From positions 1 through 5,551 of the forward strand of contig JAJYAB010000140.1 in the NCBI GenBank assembly GCA_021779775.1: a DNA stretch of 5,551 nucleotides, in the 5' to 3' direction. The notes below the pieces were generated by a model. The model made no database searches, was not told where the DNA came from, and saw only the letters and a program-made list of their open reading frames with translations. The position numbers and the translations under genes were made by a program. The DNA comes from Actinomycetes bacterium (GTDB lineage Bacteria > Actinomycetota > Acidimicrobiia > Acidimicrobiales > UBA8190). Positions 1 to 5,551 of this stretch are shown one piece after another (position 1 is the first letter of the stretch; every line of letters starts with the position of its first letter).

Positions 1-1
1 G

Positions 2-109
2 ATCGTCAACCGGCTCGCCAACCACGCCCGAACCATCAACCTCGGGCAGATCGACATGCGCAAGCTCCGCCAGGAGCAGACCCGCGCAGACAAGCAGTAC
101 TGGGAATAG
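2..109 (+). CDS. C-terminal end of an IstB/DnaC-like ATP-binding protein (partial)
   Basis: This is the last 35 codons and TAG stop of a plus-strand gene that begins outside the window. The residues include NRLANHARTINLG, then IDMRKLRQEQ, ending in YWE. From memory this basic, helical tail resembles the C-terminus of actinobacterial IstB/DnaC-like AAA+ ATPases, the helper subunit of IS21-family transposition, which loads onto target DNA and activates the IstA transposase. None of the ATPase motifs lie inside the window, so the assignment rests on the tail and on context: the gene converges on a truncated tadE-like gene and is followed by a hairpin and regularly spaced repeats like those at IS21 ends. 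It could instead be an unrelated DnaC-like or hypothetical protein. Confidence 0.5.
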   Translation: MVNRLANHARTINLGQIDMRKLRQEQTRADKQYWE

Positions 110-120
110 GCCCCCCACAC

Positions 121-162
121 GGTGGTGCCGGCCCGCAGGCATCCGACCGGGCCGGTACCACC
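121..162. terminator. Strong hairpin between convergent genes, probable factor-independent terminator
   Basis: The arms GGTGGTGCCGGCCCG (121-135) and CGGGCCGGTACCACC (148-162) pair over 15 positions around a 12-nt loop. Fourteen are Watson-Crick pairs. The remaining one is a G-U wobble in plus-strand RNA (127 with 156) but a C-A mismatch in minus-strand RNA, so the structure favours the plus transcript. It begins 12 nt after the stop of the IstB-like gene. There is no U-tract, which is common for terminator-like hairpins in high-GC actinobacteria. It might also, or instead, be part of the transposase-binding region, because its right arm contains one of the spaced repeats. Confidence 0.6.
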
Positions 163-206
163 AACCCAGAGCAGCGGTACCAGATCGCTGGACTATCAGT
201 ACCACC
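154..206. repeat. Three short direct repeats at 22-bp spacing (putative IS terminal repeats)
   Basis: GGTACCACC at 154, GGTACCAGA at 176 and AGTACCACC at 198 share the core GTACCA and are each exactly 22 bp apart, about two helical turns, which would place bound protein on one face of the DNA. The first and third copies match at 8 of 9 positions. An inverted relative, GGTGGTGCC, lies at 121-129. Multiple spaced repeats at the termini are a known property of IS21-family elements, so I infer transposase-binding boxes. Confidence 0.5.
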
Positions 207-387
207 CGACGCTACGCGTCACGACGGCGAGTCCTTGCTGGGCGACGGCTTGGGCGACATGGGTGGCGTGCTCCCACAGGGCGAACTGCACGATCGCAAG
301 GATCAAGAGCAACAAGAGGGGCGTGGCGATCACGAGCTCGGCGGTGGCCGAGCCGCTCTCCTCTCGCCAACGGCAGATGGAACCCAT
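196..387 (-). pseudogene. TadE-like pseudopilin, truncated at its 3' end
   Basis: The 63-codon frame starts at ATG 387 and ends at TGA 196. It has a short basic N-terminus, then SGSATAEL at residues 11-18, which fits the prepilin-peptidase pattern G^xxxxE: cleavage after Gly12 and Glu at +5. A hydrophobic helix follows at about 19-37 and an amphipathic stretch to about residue 54. TadE-like proteins are anchored minor pseudopilins, typically 120 residues or more, with a sizeable extracytoplasmic domain. Here similarity stops after QQGLAV, and the last eight or so residues (VTRSVGWY) appear to be read from inserted DNA. The start lies 11 nt after the pilin-like gene with only a weak ribosome site, so coupling to that gene is likely. 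The product is probably non-functional. Confidence 0.65.
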
Positions 388-398
388 GACGCGCCCGT

Positions 399-614
399 TC
401 AGCTGCCGGAGCCGCCGCCGGTCGAGATGTTGTGGGCGGTGGAGATGACCTTGGCGGCGATGATGCCGACGGCGGTGATCGCCATAGCCACGAGGAGGGC
501 GATGACAACGACCGCCTCGGTCGAGTAACCGGCCTCCGGTTCTGCCCGCAGCACCTGGAGCCGGCTGCGGAGCAGGGCGATCAGGTGACGGATGATGCTG
601 AGTTCAAAGAACAC
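399..614 (-). CDS. Small Flp-pilin-like membrane peptide of a Tad locus
   Basis: The 71-residue product starts at GTG 614, with AGGAG at 625-629 and a 10-nt spacer. A basic cytoplasmic segment (about 1-25) is followed by EAGYSTEAVVV at 27-37, one transmembrane helix at about 33-56 and a short Ser/Gly-rich tail. Flp prepilins are cut by a TadV/CpaA-type peptidase before a segment with Glu at +5. Here Glu33 is +5 if cleavage follows Ala28, but only +4 if it follows Gly29, and the usual Glu-Tyr pair is missing (Glu-Ala instead). The position after tadC and before a TadE-like gene fits a major or minor pilin subunit. It could instead be a non-processed accessory membrane peptide. No peptidase gene is present in the window. 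Confidence 0.6.
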   Translation of the reverse strand: MFFELSIIRHLIALLRSRLQVLRAEPEAGYSTEAVVVIALLVAMAITAVGIIAAKVISTAHNISTGGGSGS

Positions 615-624
615 GACACCACTT

Positions 625-629
625 CTCCT
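625..629 (-). promoter_or_regulatory. Ribosome binding site of the pilin-like gene
   Basis: The minus strand reads AGGAG here, within GAGAGGAGA, ending 10 nt before GTG 614. It decides the start, because the reading frame has no better-placed initiation codon and the gene is separated from tadC by 84 nt, so it cannot rely on stop-start coupling. Confidence 0.6.
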
Positions 630-698
630 CTCGTTGTTGATGACTCTCTGTTGTCCTGTTGGATCCGGGTTTCGGGGATTCGTGAGCTCATGGCTGTC

Positions 699-1604
699 TC
701 ACAGTCCGGCCAGGACGCGCTCGATGGCCGGGTAGCCGATGAAGCAGAGGAAACCGGCGAACAGCAGTACGACGGGAAGGCTCATCTTCTCGGTGGCTGT
801 CTGGGCGGTCGTCTCGGCCTCGGCCAGCTGGTGGGAGCGCAAGGATGCTGCCTTGGCGCCGAGCGAGGCGCGCACCTTGGCCCCTTCGGCACCGGCCAGG
901 CCGACGCTGGCGGCCAGCTCGCCGAGTTCGGCTACTCCGAGCTCGCTCCCGAGGCGCTCCAACGCTGACCAGGGGGTGTCGCGGGCGAGTCGGGCGGCGT
1001 CGAGGCTGTGACGTAACTCGTCGAACGCCCACCCCTCGCCGACGCTCGCCGCGTCGGCAAGGGCGGTCTCGACCCCGCCACCGCCGGCCAGCGCGATGAC
1101 GACCAGGTCCAAGAAGCTCCCCAACGCGTGGCGGAAGTCTCGGCGGCGCGCTTCTGCTTCGGAGTGGATGCCGAGATCGGGGAGCACGAAACCTGCAAGA
1201 CCGCACACCAGCGATCCCCATAGGGGCAACGCCAAAGGGAGGGTTGTGCCGGCCAAAGCGAGCAGTCCGGCGCAGGCGGGTAGGAGCAGAAGTCCGACGA
1301 TGGCAAGGGTGACCTTCCCAGCCATATGCCGCTCGCTGCTGCGGCCGAGCACGGCCAGGTCGCGTCGCACCCTCGGCCAGATGAGGACCCCGGCTCCGGC
1401 CCGAGTGAGAACTTCGGCGAGAGGACGGCCCAGCCGGGCGGCGAAGCCGCCGGGATCTTCGGCAATGAGCATGGCCGGCGGCTCTGGTGGGCGGCGCAGC
1501 TGGACGAGCGCCTGCGCTAAGGATGGGCGAGGTGGGGCGACGCCCCGGGCTACCAGGAACAGGCCGGTACCGACTCCGGCGCCGCAGAGCAAGGCGGCGA
1601 TCAC
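699..1604 (-). CDS. tadC: TadC-like type II/IVb secretion platform protein
   Basis: The 301-residue polytopic inner-membrane protein belongs to the GspF/T2SF group and would pair with TadB to form the platform driven by the TadA ATPase. A hydrophobic N-terminal helix covers about 2-20, two helices lie at about 97-118 and 122-142, and a final helix is at about 276-296. The cytoplasmic T2SF helical domain lies at about 155-270, including FLDLVVIALAGGGGVETAL at 164-182, which resembles the conserved entry helix of this family. The start is GTG 1604, which overlaps the tadB stop in GTGA. GGAGG at 1612-1616 with a 7-nt spacer supports it. The length is normal for the family and nothing indicates damage. 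TadC rather than TadB is assigned from its position as the second of two tandem T2SF genes. Confidence 0.85.
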   Translation of the reverse strand: MIAALLCGAGVGTGLFLVARGVAPPRPSLAQALVQLRRPPEPPAMLIAEDPGGFAARLGRPLAEVLTRAGAGVLIWPRVRRDLAVLGRSSERHMAGKVTLAIVGLLLLPACAGLLALAGTTLPLALPLWGSLVCGLAGFVLPDLGIHSEAEARRRDFRHALGSFLDLVVIALAGGGGVETALADAASVGEGWAFDELRHSLDAARLARDTPWSALERLGSELGVAELGELAASVGLAGAEGAKVRASLGAKAASLRSHQLAEAETTAQTATEKMSLPVVLLFAGFLCFIGYPAIERVLAGL

Positions 1605-2452
1605 CGTCTCGCCTCCGGCGCAGTCAACTGGACGGCGAGGAACCGGGCCGGCTCGGCGGGCCTGGTCATCTTGGCCAGCCAGGTGAAGGCAGCCGCGAAC
1701 AGCCCTCCGACCAAGAGCAGGACGAGCTGGCCGACGCCGCTGCCGTAGGGGGCGAGGTAGCCGTGGTTCAACACGGCAAGGAATAGGGCGAGACCGAGGG
1801 TGATTCCGACGATGAGTTTGACCGAGGTGCGGGTTCGCGCCCGCCCCGCCTCGACCCGAAGGCGCATCGTGGCTTGGTCGCGTGCTGTGGTGGCCAGGGT
1901 GCCGAGCAGCTCCCCGAGTCGGCTGGCTTGGTGTTCGGCGGCGAGCAGCAACGCGGCGACCACCAGATCGCAGGTCGGGTCGGCCACGTCGTCGGCGAAG
2001 GCCCGCAGAGCTGGCCCCAGACGCTGGCGTTCGAGCCGAGCGGCCAGTGTCGCTACGTCCCGGCGGATTGGTAGCGGCGCCACGGCGGCAGTGGCAGCGA
2101 TGGCCTGCTCAAGCCCAGCCGCCCCGGCCATGGTGTCGCGCAGCATCTCGGCCCATCCCGCCACCGCCTCGACCCTGGCGATCGTGGCCGTCTGCGCTTT
2201 CGACTCGGTGAACAGCGCCGGGACGCCCCAGCAGGCCGCGGCGGCAAGGAGCGCGGCGACCGGCCAACCGGTGACCGCCCCGACGAGCACCGCCGCGCAC
2301 ACCGCGATGGCGAGGCGCAGAGTGTGGCGTTCGACGCGGACACGGGTCACCTTGTCCGTCTGACGCCGTGACTCGACACCGCGGATGCCGAGAGCGATGA
2401 GGGCGACGCCGAGGCCGGCACCCGCGCCAAGTAGGACTCCGAGGGCGGTCAT
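1601..2452 (-). CDS. tadB: TadB-like type II/IVb secretion platform protein
   Basis: The 283-residue protein has an N-terminal helix at about 2-23, a helix pair at about 45-61 and 66-81, a cytoplasmic T2SF domain at about 95-210 and C-terminal helices at about 211-229 and 240-260. The segment WAEMLRDTMAGAAGLEQAI at 100-118 is typical of actinobacterial TadB-like proteins. With TadC it would form the inner-membrane platform contacted by TadA. I chose ATG 2452 because it overlaps the tadA stop in ATGA, repeating the pattern of the neighbouring genes. ATG 2464 would add four residues (MVGT) and cannot be excluded; neither start has a strong ribosome site. The gene ends in a GTGA overlap with tadC. 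Confidence 0.85.
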   Translation of the reverse strand: MTALGVLLGAGAGLGVALIALGIRGVESRRQTDKVTRVRVERHTLRLAIAVCAAVLVGAVTGWPVAALLAAAACWGVPALFTESKAQTATIARVEAVAGWAEMLRDTMAGAAGLEQAIAATAAVAPLPIRRDVATLAARLERQRLGPALRAFADDVADPTCDLVVAALLLAAEHQASRLGELLGTLATTARDQATMRLRVEAGRARTRTSVKLIVGITLGLALFLAVLNHGYLAPYGSGVGQLVLLLVGGLFAAAFTWLAKMTRPAEPARFLAVQLTAPEARR

Positions 2453-3780
2453 CGTTCCCACCATCCGCCGGGACGTTCCAGGAGTCCTGGGTCGAAGCCG
2501 ACGTCCACGAGCTCGTCGAGCGTGTCGGTGCGCAGGCTGACACCGGGGACGGCCCGGCCGTCGGGTCCGGGGCGGAAGACTTCGTTGGAGACCACCATCG
2601 GCCCGTCGGCGTCGACGACCTCGCGCACTGAGGACACGAAGCGGCGCCCGGCCGGGTCCTGGGCCAAAAAAACCACGAAGTGCACGGCGTTGGCCACTAG
2701 CAGGTTCGTTGCTTCGAGCGGCAGGCGCTCGGGGGCTTGCACCGCGTAGGTCGCCAGCTTGGAGAACACCCCCTTCGAGCTCGACGCATGGAGGGTGGCC
2801 ATCGACCCGTCGGTACCCTGGGACATGGCGTTGAGCAGTGCCAAGACCTCTTCACCGCGGGCCTCGCCCACGATGACCCGGTCGGGGTTGAGCCGCAGTG
2901 CCCACCGCACCAACTCGGCCAGGCTGATCCCGCCCTCGCCTTCGAGATTCGGCTCGCGGGCTTCGAGGGCGACCGCGTCGGGGTGCAGCTCGGGGTAGCG
3001 GTCGAGACCCAGCTCCAGGGAGTCCTCGATGGTGACGAGCCGCTCCCAGGGCGGGATGTCGGCCGCCACAGCGCGCAGCAAAGTCGTCTTGCCCGCCCCG
3101 GTACCGCCGCAGATGATGACCGACTTGCGGGCCAACATCAGCGAACGGACCAACTCCCGCAACGCCAAGTCCAAGGTACCCATGCCGACGAGATCGTCGG
3201 GAGTGATCTTGAGGTAACGGTGGCGGCGGATCGAGATGCAGGGCCGGGCGGCCACTGCCATCACCGCGAACAGGCGGGACCCGTCGGGGAGCTGGAGGGA
3301 GAGCCGTGGCGAGCCCAGGTCGAAGCGCCGCTCGCCGATCCCGAGTCGGGCGGCGGCGTTACGCACCAGCTCGATCAGCTCCTCGTCCGATGCGGCGATG
3401 GGATCGGTGCGCTCTCGCCGGCCATCGGCGTAGCGGACCCAGACCTGGTCGGCCCCGTTGGCGTTGATGTTCTCGACCGAGGGGTCGTCGAGCAGGCGCT
3501 GGAGGCGACCCAAGCGGAACAGGGCGTCGAAGACCGCCTGGGTCAGGGCGTCGTCTTCTTCGGGCGGGCGAACCGGGCGCCCCGCCGCGAGCGCTTCGCG
3601 GGCGTCGGCGTCGAGGGCGTCAGCGACGAGCTGGCGTCCGAGGGCCTGCTCATCGGCACCCCGCAACGGCGTGCGGCCCGAGATCTGGTCGGCGCGTTGG
3701 CGTTCGGACAACGCGCCCAAAACCTGGGTACGCAACCGCTCGACCGCCGTGTCTTCAACCACCCTGTTGTCCGTCGTCAT
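2449..3780 (-). CDS. tadA: CpaF/TadA-family secretion ATPase
   Basis: This 443-residue cytoplasmic hexameric ATPase would power pilus assembly or secretion in the Tad system. An N-terminal domain (about 1-210) precedes the RecA-like core. Walker A is GGTGAGKT at 225-232, the Asp box VTIEDSLEL at 249-257, Walker B RVIVGEARGEE at 301-311 and the His box MATLHASS at 327-334. All signature residues are present (Lys231, Glu252, Glu306, His331), so it looks catalytically competent. The start is ATG 3780, which overlaps the stop of the CpaE-like gene in ATGA, with GGAGG at 3788-3792 and a 7-nt spacer. A longer open frame to 3981 would overlap the upstream gene by 205 nt and was rejected. A T7 run on the coding strand (2666-2672) lies near residue 370. 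Confidence 0.93.
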   Translation of the reverse strand: MTTDNRVVEDTAVERLRTQVLGALSERQRADQISGRTPLRGADEQALGRQLVADALDADAREALAAGRPVRPPEEDDALTQAVFDALFRLGRLQRLLDDPSVENINANGADQVWVRYADGRRERTDPIAASDEELIELVRNAAARLGIGERRFDLGSPRLSLQLPDGSRLFAVMAVAARPCISIRRHRYLKITPDDLVGMGTLDLALRELVRSLMLARKSVIICGGTGAGKTTLLRAVAADIPPWERLVTIEDSLELGLDRYPELHPDAVALEAREPNLEGEGGISLAELVRWALRLNPDRVIVGEARGEEVLALLNAMSQGTDGSMATLHASSSKGVFSKLATYAVQAPERLPLEATNLLVANAVHFVVFLAQDPAGRRFVSSVREVVDADGPMVVSNEVFRPGPDGRAVPGVSLRTDTLDELVDVGFDPGLLERPGGWWER

Positions 3781-4562
3781 CGCCCAACCTCCAGCGCCCG
3801 CCCATGTCCGTTCGCCGCCACGGGATGGGCCGCTGGTTGCGACTGCCCCTGGGTCAGAGGACCCACCCGGCGGGCGAGGTCGTCGGCCAGTGTGCGCAGA
3901 GCGCGCACCAGCGGCGAGCGGGTGAGTTGGCGAGTGCCCACCGGCGTGGTCGCCAGCCTCTGGGCGGCATCGGGATCCCATGGAAGGTGTCCGGCCACAT
4001 CGAGGCCGAGCGCATCGGCTACTTCGGCAGGCGGGTAGGGGCCGGAGCCGACAAGCACGAGCGTCGCGTGCCCTAGCGCGTTATTTCGGCCTTGGAGGAA
4101 CGCGCCAAGGGCGTGCAGGTCGGGCAGCCGGGGGCGGACAACATGCACGCCAAGGTCCGCCCGCTCGAACAAGACGGCGTTCGATGCCGCGGGCTCGAAC
4201 CGTCCGCAGTCCACGAATACGTCAGCATCGAGCTCGCCCAGCCGTCCGAGGAGACCCGACAACATGGTGAGGGCTGAGCGAGCCCGCTCCGAAGTCGGGG
4301 GGCCGCACAGGATCGGAGTCCCGTCCGGAAGGGACTGGCAATGCTCGAAGGCGACCGTCGGCTCGTCGTGGCGTCGGGTGGCTGCCGCCAGGCTCACCAA
4401 CCCCGGCTCCGGGGGGAGACCGGACGCGGCGGCAAGCATCCCGCCCGCCGGGTCCGCCTCGACCACGAGCCGTTGGCGCTGGCCGGGCCACACCATGGCC
4501 AGGCCAGCGGCGAGAGTGGTCACACCGCACGAGCGCACCGAGGCTATGGCAATAACGCTCAT
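3777..4562 (-). CDS. CpaE-like MinD/ParA-fold protein with a degenerate P-loop
   Basis: The 261-residue protein opens with MSVIAIASVRSCGVTTLAAG. This matches the beta-strand, P-loop and helix of MinD/ParA proteins, but the usual KGGVGKTT is VRSCGVTT at 9-16: Gly13, Thr15 and Thr16 are kept, while both lysines are valine (Val9, Val14). LVVEADPAGG at 32-41 matches the switch I region and DVFVDCGR at 114-121 the Walker B strand. In Tad systems CpaE-like proteins help place the machine at a cell site. Many actinobacterial relatives, as I recall, share a GVTT-type loop, so this may be a scaffold rather than an ATPase. The start is ATG 4562, with AGGAG at 4569-4573 and a 6-nt spacer; the AGGAG overlaps the stop of the upstream gene. 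The last ~30 residues look disordered. Confidence 0.75.
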   Translation of the reverse strand: MSVIAIASVRSCGVTTLAAGLAMVWPGQRQRLVVEADPAGGMLAAASGLPPEPGLVSLAAATRRHDEPTVAFEHCQSLPDGTPILCGPPTSERARSALTMLSGLLGRLGELDADVFVDCGRFEPAASNAVLFERADLGVHVVRPRLPDLHALGAFLQGRNNALGHATLVLVGSGPYPPAEVADALGLDVAGHLPWDPDAAQRLATTPVGTRQLTRSPLVRALRTLADDLARRVGPLTQGQSQPAAHPVAANGHGRALEVGR

Positions 4563-4572
4563 TGATCTCTCC

Positions 4573-5265
4573 TCAGCTGCCCGATCCGGACGGAAGTTCC
4601 ACGAGCGCGATCTGTCCCGCCGCCGCGAGCGCAGCCACCTCGTCCGCGTCGGCCGGATTCACCTGCAAGGACACGACGGCATCCGCGCTCGACCCGGCCG
4701 GCGTCGCGTCGACCGAAAGCACCACCGCCCCTATCGAGCCGCTCTGCCCCGAAACAGGAGCCGAACCCGACGACGAGCTGCCCACCACAGGAACCACGTC
4801 CACCCGGCCGCCAGGTCCGAGCGACGGGGGATACGCACCCGCCTTGAGCGCCACCGCCACCACCTCGCCGCTCCCACTAGGTGGGGCGCCCAGGTCCGCC
4901 GGGGTGAGCAACGTCCCTGCCACCAGGGCGACAGCGGCCGGTCGACCGACGGTGCTCGACTCGCTCAAGGCCGGCACGGGATCAAGGCCGGCGGTCGGTG
5001 TGATCTTTACGACCCGAAGGTCGCCAGGTTGCACCACGCCCCCTGCGGGAACGGACCGGGCGAGGGCGAGCACATCCTCGCCGTGCGACGCGCGAACCGA
5101 CGCCACCCCGAACGTCAAGGCGCACCCGACCACCAGCAGGACTCCGGCGACGACCCAGGGCACCTGACGGCGACGCTGCACCGCTGAAGGGGCTGCCACC
5201 TTCTGGCGGCGAGCATTCAGCGTTCCTTTCCCGTTCGTCGAGGTTGTCTCGGTCGTGACCGGCAT
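4573..5265 (-). CDS. CpaB/RcpC-like SAF-domain membrane protein
   Basis: The 230-residue protein has a cytoplasmic Ser/Thr/Arg-rich N-terminus (1-34), one transmembrane helix at about 36-56 and an extracytoplasmic part. A SAF-like domain spans about 63-125, with VLALARSVPAGGVVQPGDL at 65-83 and VAGTLLTPADL at 115-125. A C-terminal RcpC-like region (about 133-226) is interrupted by a Ser/Gly-rich linker at 162-178. CpaB/RcpC proteins act with the pilus conduit at the cell envelope; in monoderm actinobacteria no outer-membrane secretin is expected, so the role is presumably wall-side scaffolding. The start is ATG 5265, with AGGAG at 5274-5278 and an 8-nt spacer. The gene begins 18 nt after the upstream frame stops and ends 10 nt before the CpaE-like start. 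Confidence 0.8.
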   Translation of the reverse strand: MPVTTETTSTNGKGTLNARRQKVAAPSAVQRRRQVPWVVAGVLLVVGCALTFGVASVRASHGEDVLALARSVPAGGVVQPGDLRVVKITPTAGLDPVPALSESSTVGRPAAVALVAGTLLTPADLGAPPSGSGEVVAVALKAGAYPPSLGPGGRVDVVPVVGSSSSGSAPVSGQSGSIGAVVLSVDATPAGSSADAVVSLQVNPADADEVAALAAAGQIALVELPSGSGS

Positions 5266-5283
5266 CGGCTCTTCTCCTTCTCT

Positions 5284-5551
5284 CTACGCTCCGGGGGCGG
5301 TGTTGACCGCCTGGGACTCGGCCACTCGTACCGCCACGTGCGCCGCTGGGCCGGGGACCTGGCCGAGGTTCCCGCCGCCCGGCGCGCCGGTTGCCGTCCA
5401 GGCGACCTGCCAGTAGACGGTGGCAGTGACCTGGTAGGCGCCCTCGGGCTGGCCGGCCGAACTTTGGGTCCAGGTGTTGTTGCCGGACACTGAAAATGAT
5501 CACGGCGGCGACGCTGAACGTGCACACGGTGGGGGCCGCACGACCGAACGA
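5284..5551 (-). pseudogene. 3' end of an unrecognised extracytoplasmic-type protein, apparently frameshifted
   Basis: The gene enters from the right edge. In one frame, 5551 to about 5500 reads SFGRAAPTVCTFSVAAVI. From about 5499 the coding signal moves to another frame and continues as FSVSGNNTWTQSSAGQPEG, then YQVTATVYWQVAWT and VAVRVAESQAVNTAPGA, ending at TAG 5284-5286. Both parts have G/C-rich third positions. The second part cannot be extended upstream because of an in-frame TGA at 5500-5502. It has a start-like GTG at 5488-5490 but no ribosome site. From memory, the beta-rich tail with WQVAWTATG and RVAESQA resembles the C-terminus of secreted proteins of unknown function encoded just before SAF and CpaF genes in actinobacteria. 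Removing one base near the T4 run at 5493-5496 restores a single frame. Confidence 0.55.

Larger units (their letters stand above)
1..221 (+). mobile_element. Right end of a putative IS21-family insertion sequence (partial)
   Basis: Three observations suggest an element end. An IstB-like reading frame stops at 109. About 110 nt of non-coding sequence follows, with a strong hairpin and three GGTACCA-like repeats 22 bp apart. The opposing tadE-like gene loses its family-like sequence just at this point. IS21-family elements usually end in 5'-TG...CA-3' and carry several spaced repeats near each terminus. The best candidate terminus is the CA at 220-221, so the minus strand would start TGACGCGTAGCGTC. 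The boundary is inferred, because the left end and any target duplication are outside the window; a CA at 197-198 is a less likely alternative. Confidence 0.45.

Noticed and set aside
212..508. 98-codon minus-strand frame overlapping both small pilin-like genes
   Set aside because: It is an out-of-frame shadow rich in Arg, Ala and Pro. The two smaller frames have transmembrane helices and pilin-like motifs.
682..702. GTGAG/CTCAC inverted repeat after tadC
   Set aside because: Five-base arms around a loop of about 11 nt are too weak to call a terminator or operator.
3781..3981. N-terminal extension of the TadA ATPase to 3981
   Set aside because: It would overlap the CpaE-like gene by 205 nt. 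The extra residues are low-complexity Gly/Arg/Pro, and ATG 3780 has both a GGAGG and an ATGA overlap.
2737..4038. 433-codon open frame on the plus strand opposite tadA and the CpaE-like gene
   Set aside because: It lies antisense to two genes with clear motifs. Its translation is rich in Gly, Arg, Gln and Asp without domains, as expected for an antisense frame in very GC-rich DNA.
4264..5187. 307-codon plus-strand open frame opposite the CpaE- and CpaB-like genes
   Set aside because: The Arg/His-rich sequence has no recognisable domain and spans two well-supported minus-strand genes and the gap between them.
5284..5490. Independent 68-residue gene starting at GTG 5490
   Set aside because: There is no ribosome site upstream, and the sequence just before, in another frame, is coding-like and reads naturally into it.
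4982..5527. 181-codon minus-strand frame running from the right edge across the CpaB-like start
   Set aside because: Only its first ~12 codons look coding; after about 5495 it becomes Arg-rich noise, and the real signal continues in another frame. This is treated as evidence for a frameshift.

Overview
The window is about 70% GC by eye, with strong G/C preference at third codon positions, GTG as well as ATG starts and tightly overlapping genes. This points to a high-GC actinobacterium. I cannot name the genus, or say whether this is chromosome or plasmid.

Layout. From the right edge down to about position 222, everything is a single minus-strand operon for a Flp/Tad-type pilus or related type IVb secretion machine. 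In transcription order it holds: the C-terminal end of an unrecognised extracytoplasmic-type protein whose reading frame is broken near 5490-5502; a CpaB/RcpC-like SAF-domain membrane protein (5265-4573); a CpaE/MinD-like protein without the P-loop lysine (4562-3777); the CpaF/TadA secretion ATPase (3780-2449); the TadB- and TadC-like inner-membrane platform proteins (2452-1601 and 1604-699); a 71-residue pilin-like membrane peptide (614-399); and the first part of a TadE-like pseudopilin (387 to about 222). CpaE to TadA, TadA to TadB and TadB to TadC each overlap by 4 nt (ATGA, ATGA, GTGA), so they are probably translationally coupled.

The left end is different. Positions 2-109 carry, on the plus strand, the last 35 codons of a protein resembling actinobacterial IstB/DnaC-like ATPases. 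It is followed by a 15-bp-arm hairpin and three GGTACCA-type repeats at an exact 22-bp step. I read this as the right end of an IS21-type insertion sequence that entered the tadE-like gene and cut it to about 55 native codons.

Working model: TadA would power a TadB/TadC platform, CpaE- and CpaB-like proteins would position and scaffold it, and the pilin-like peptide and TadE-like pseudopilin would be substrates. Both ends of the visible operon look damaged, by a frameshift upstream and a truncation downstream, so the system may be non-functional or reshuffled here. No RNA genes or CRISPR arrays were seen. No new system is evident; the insertion junction and the frameshift are the points of interest.
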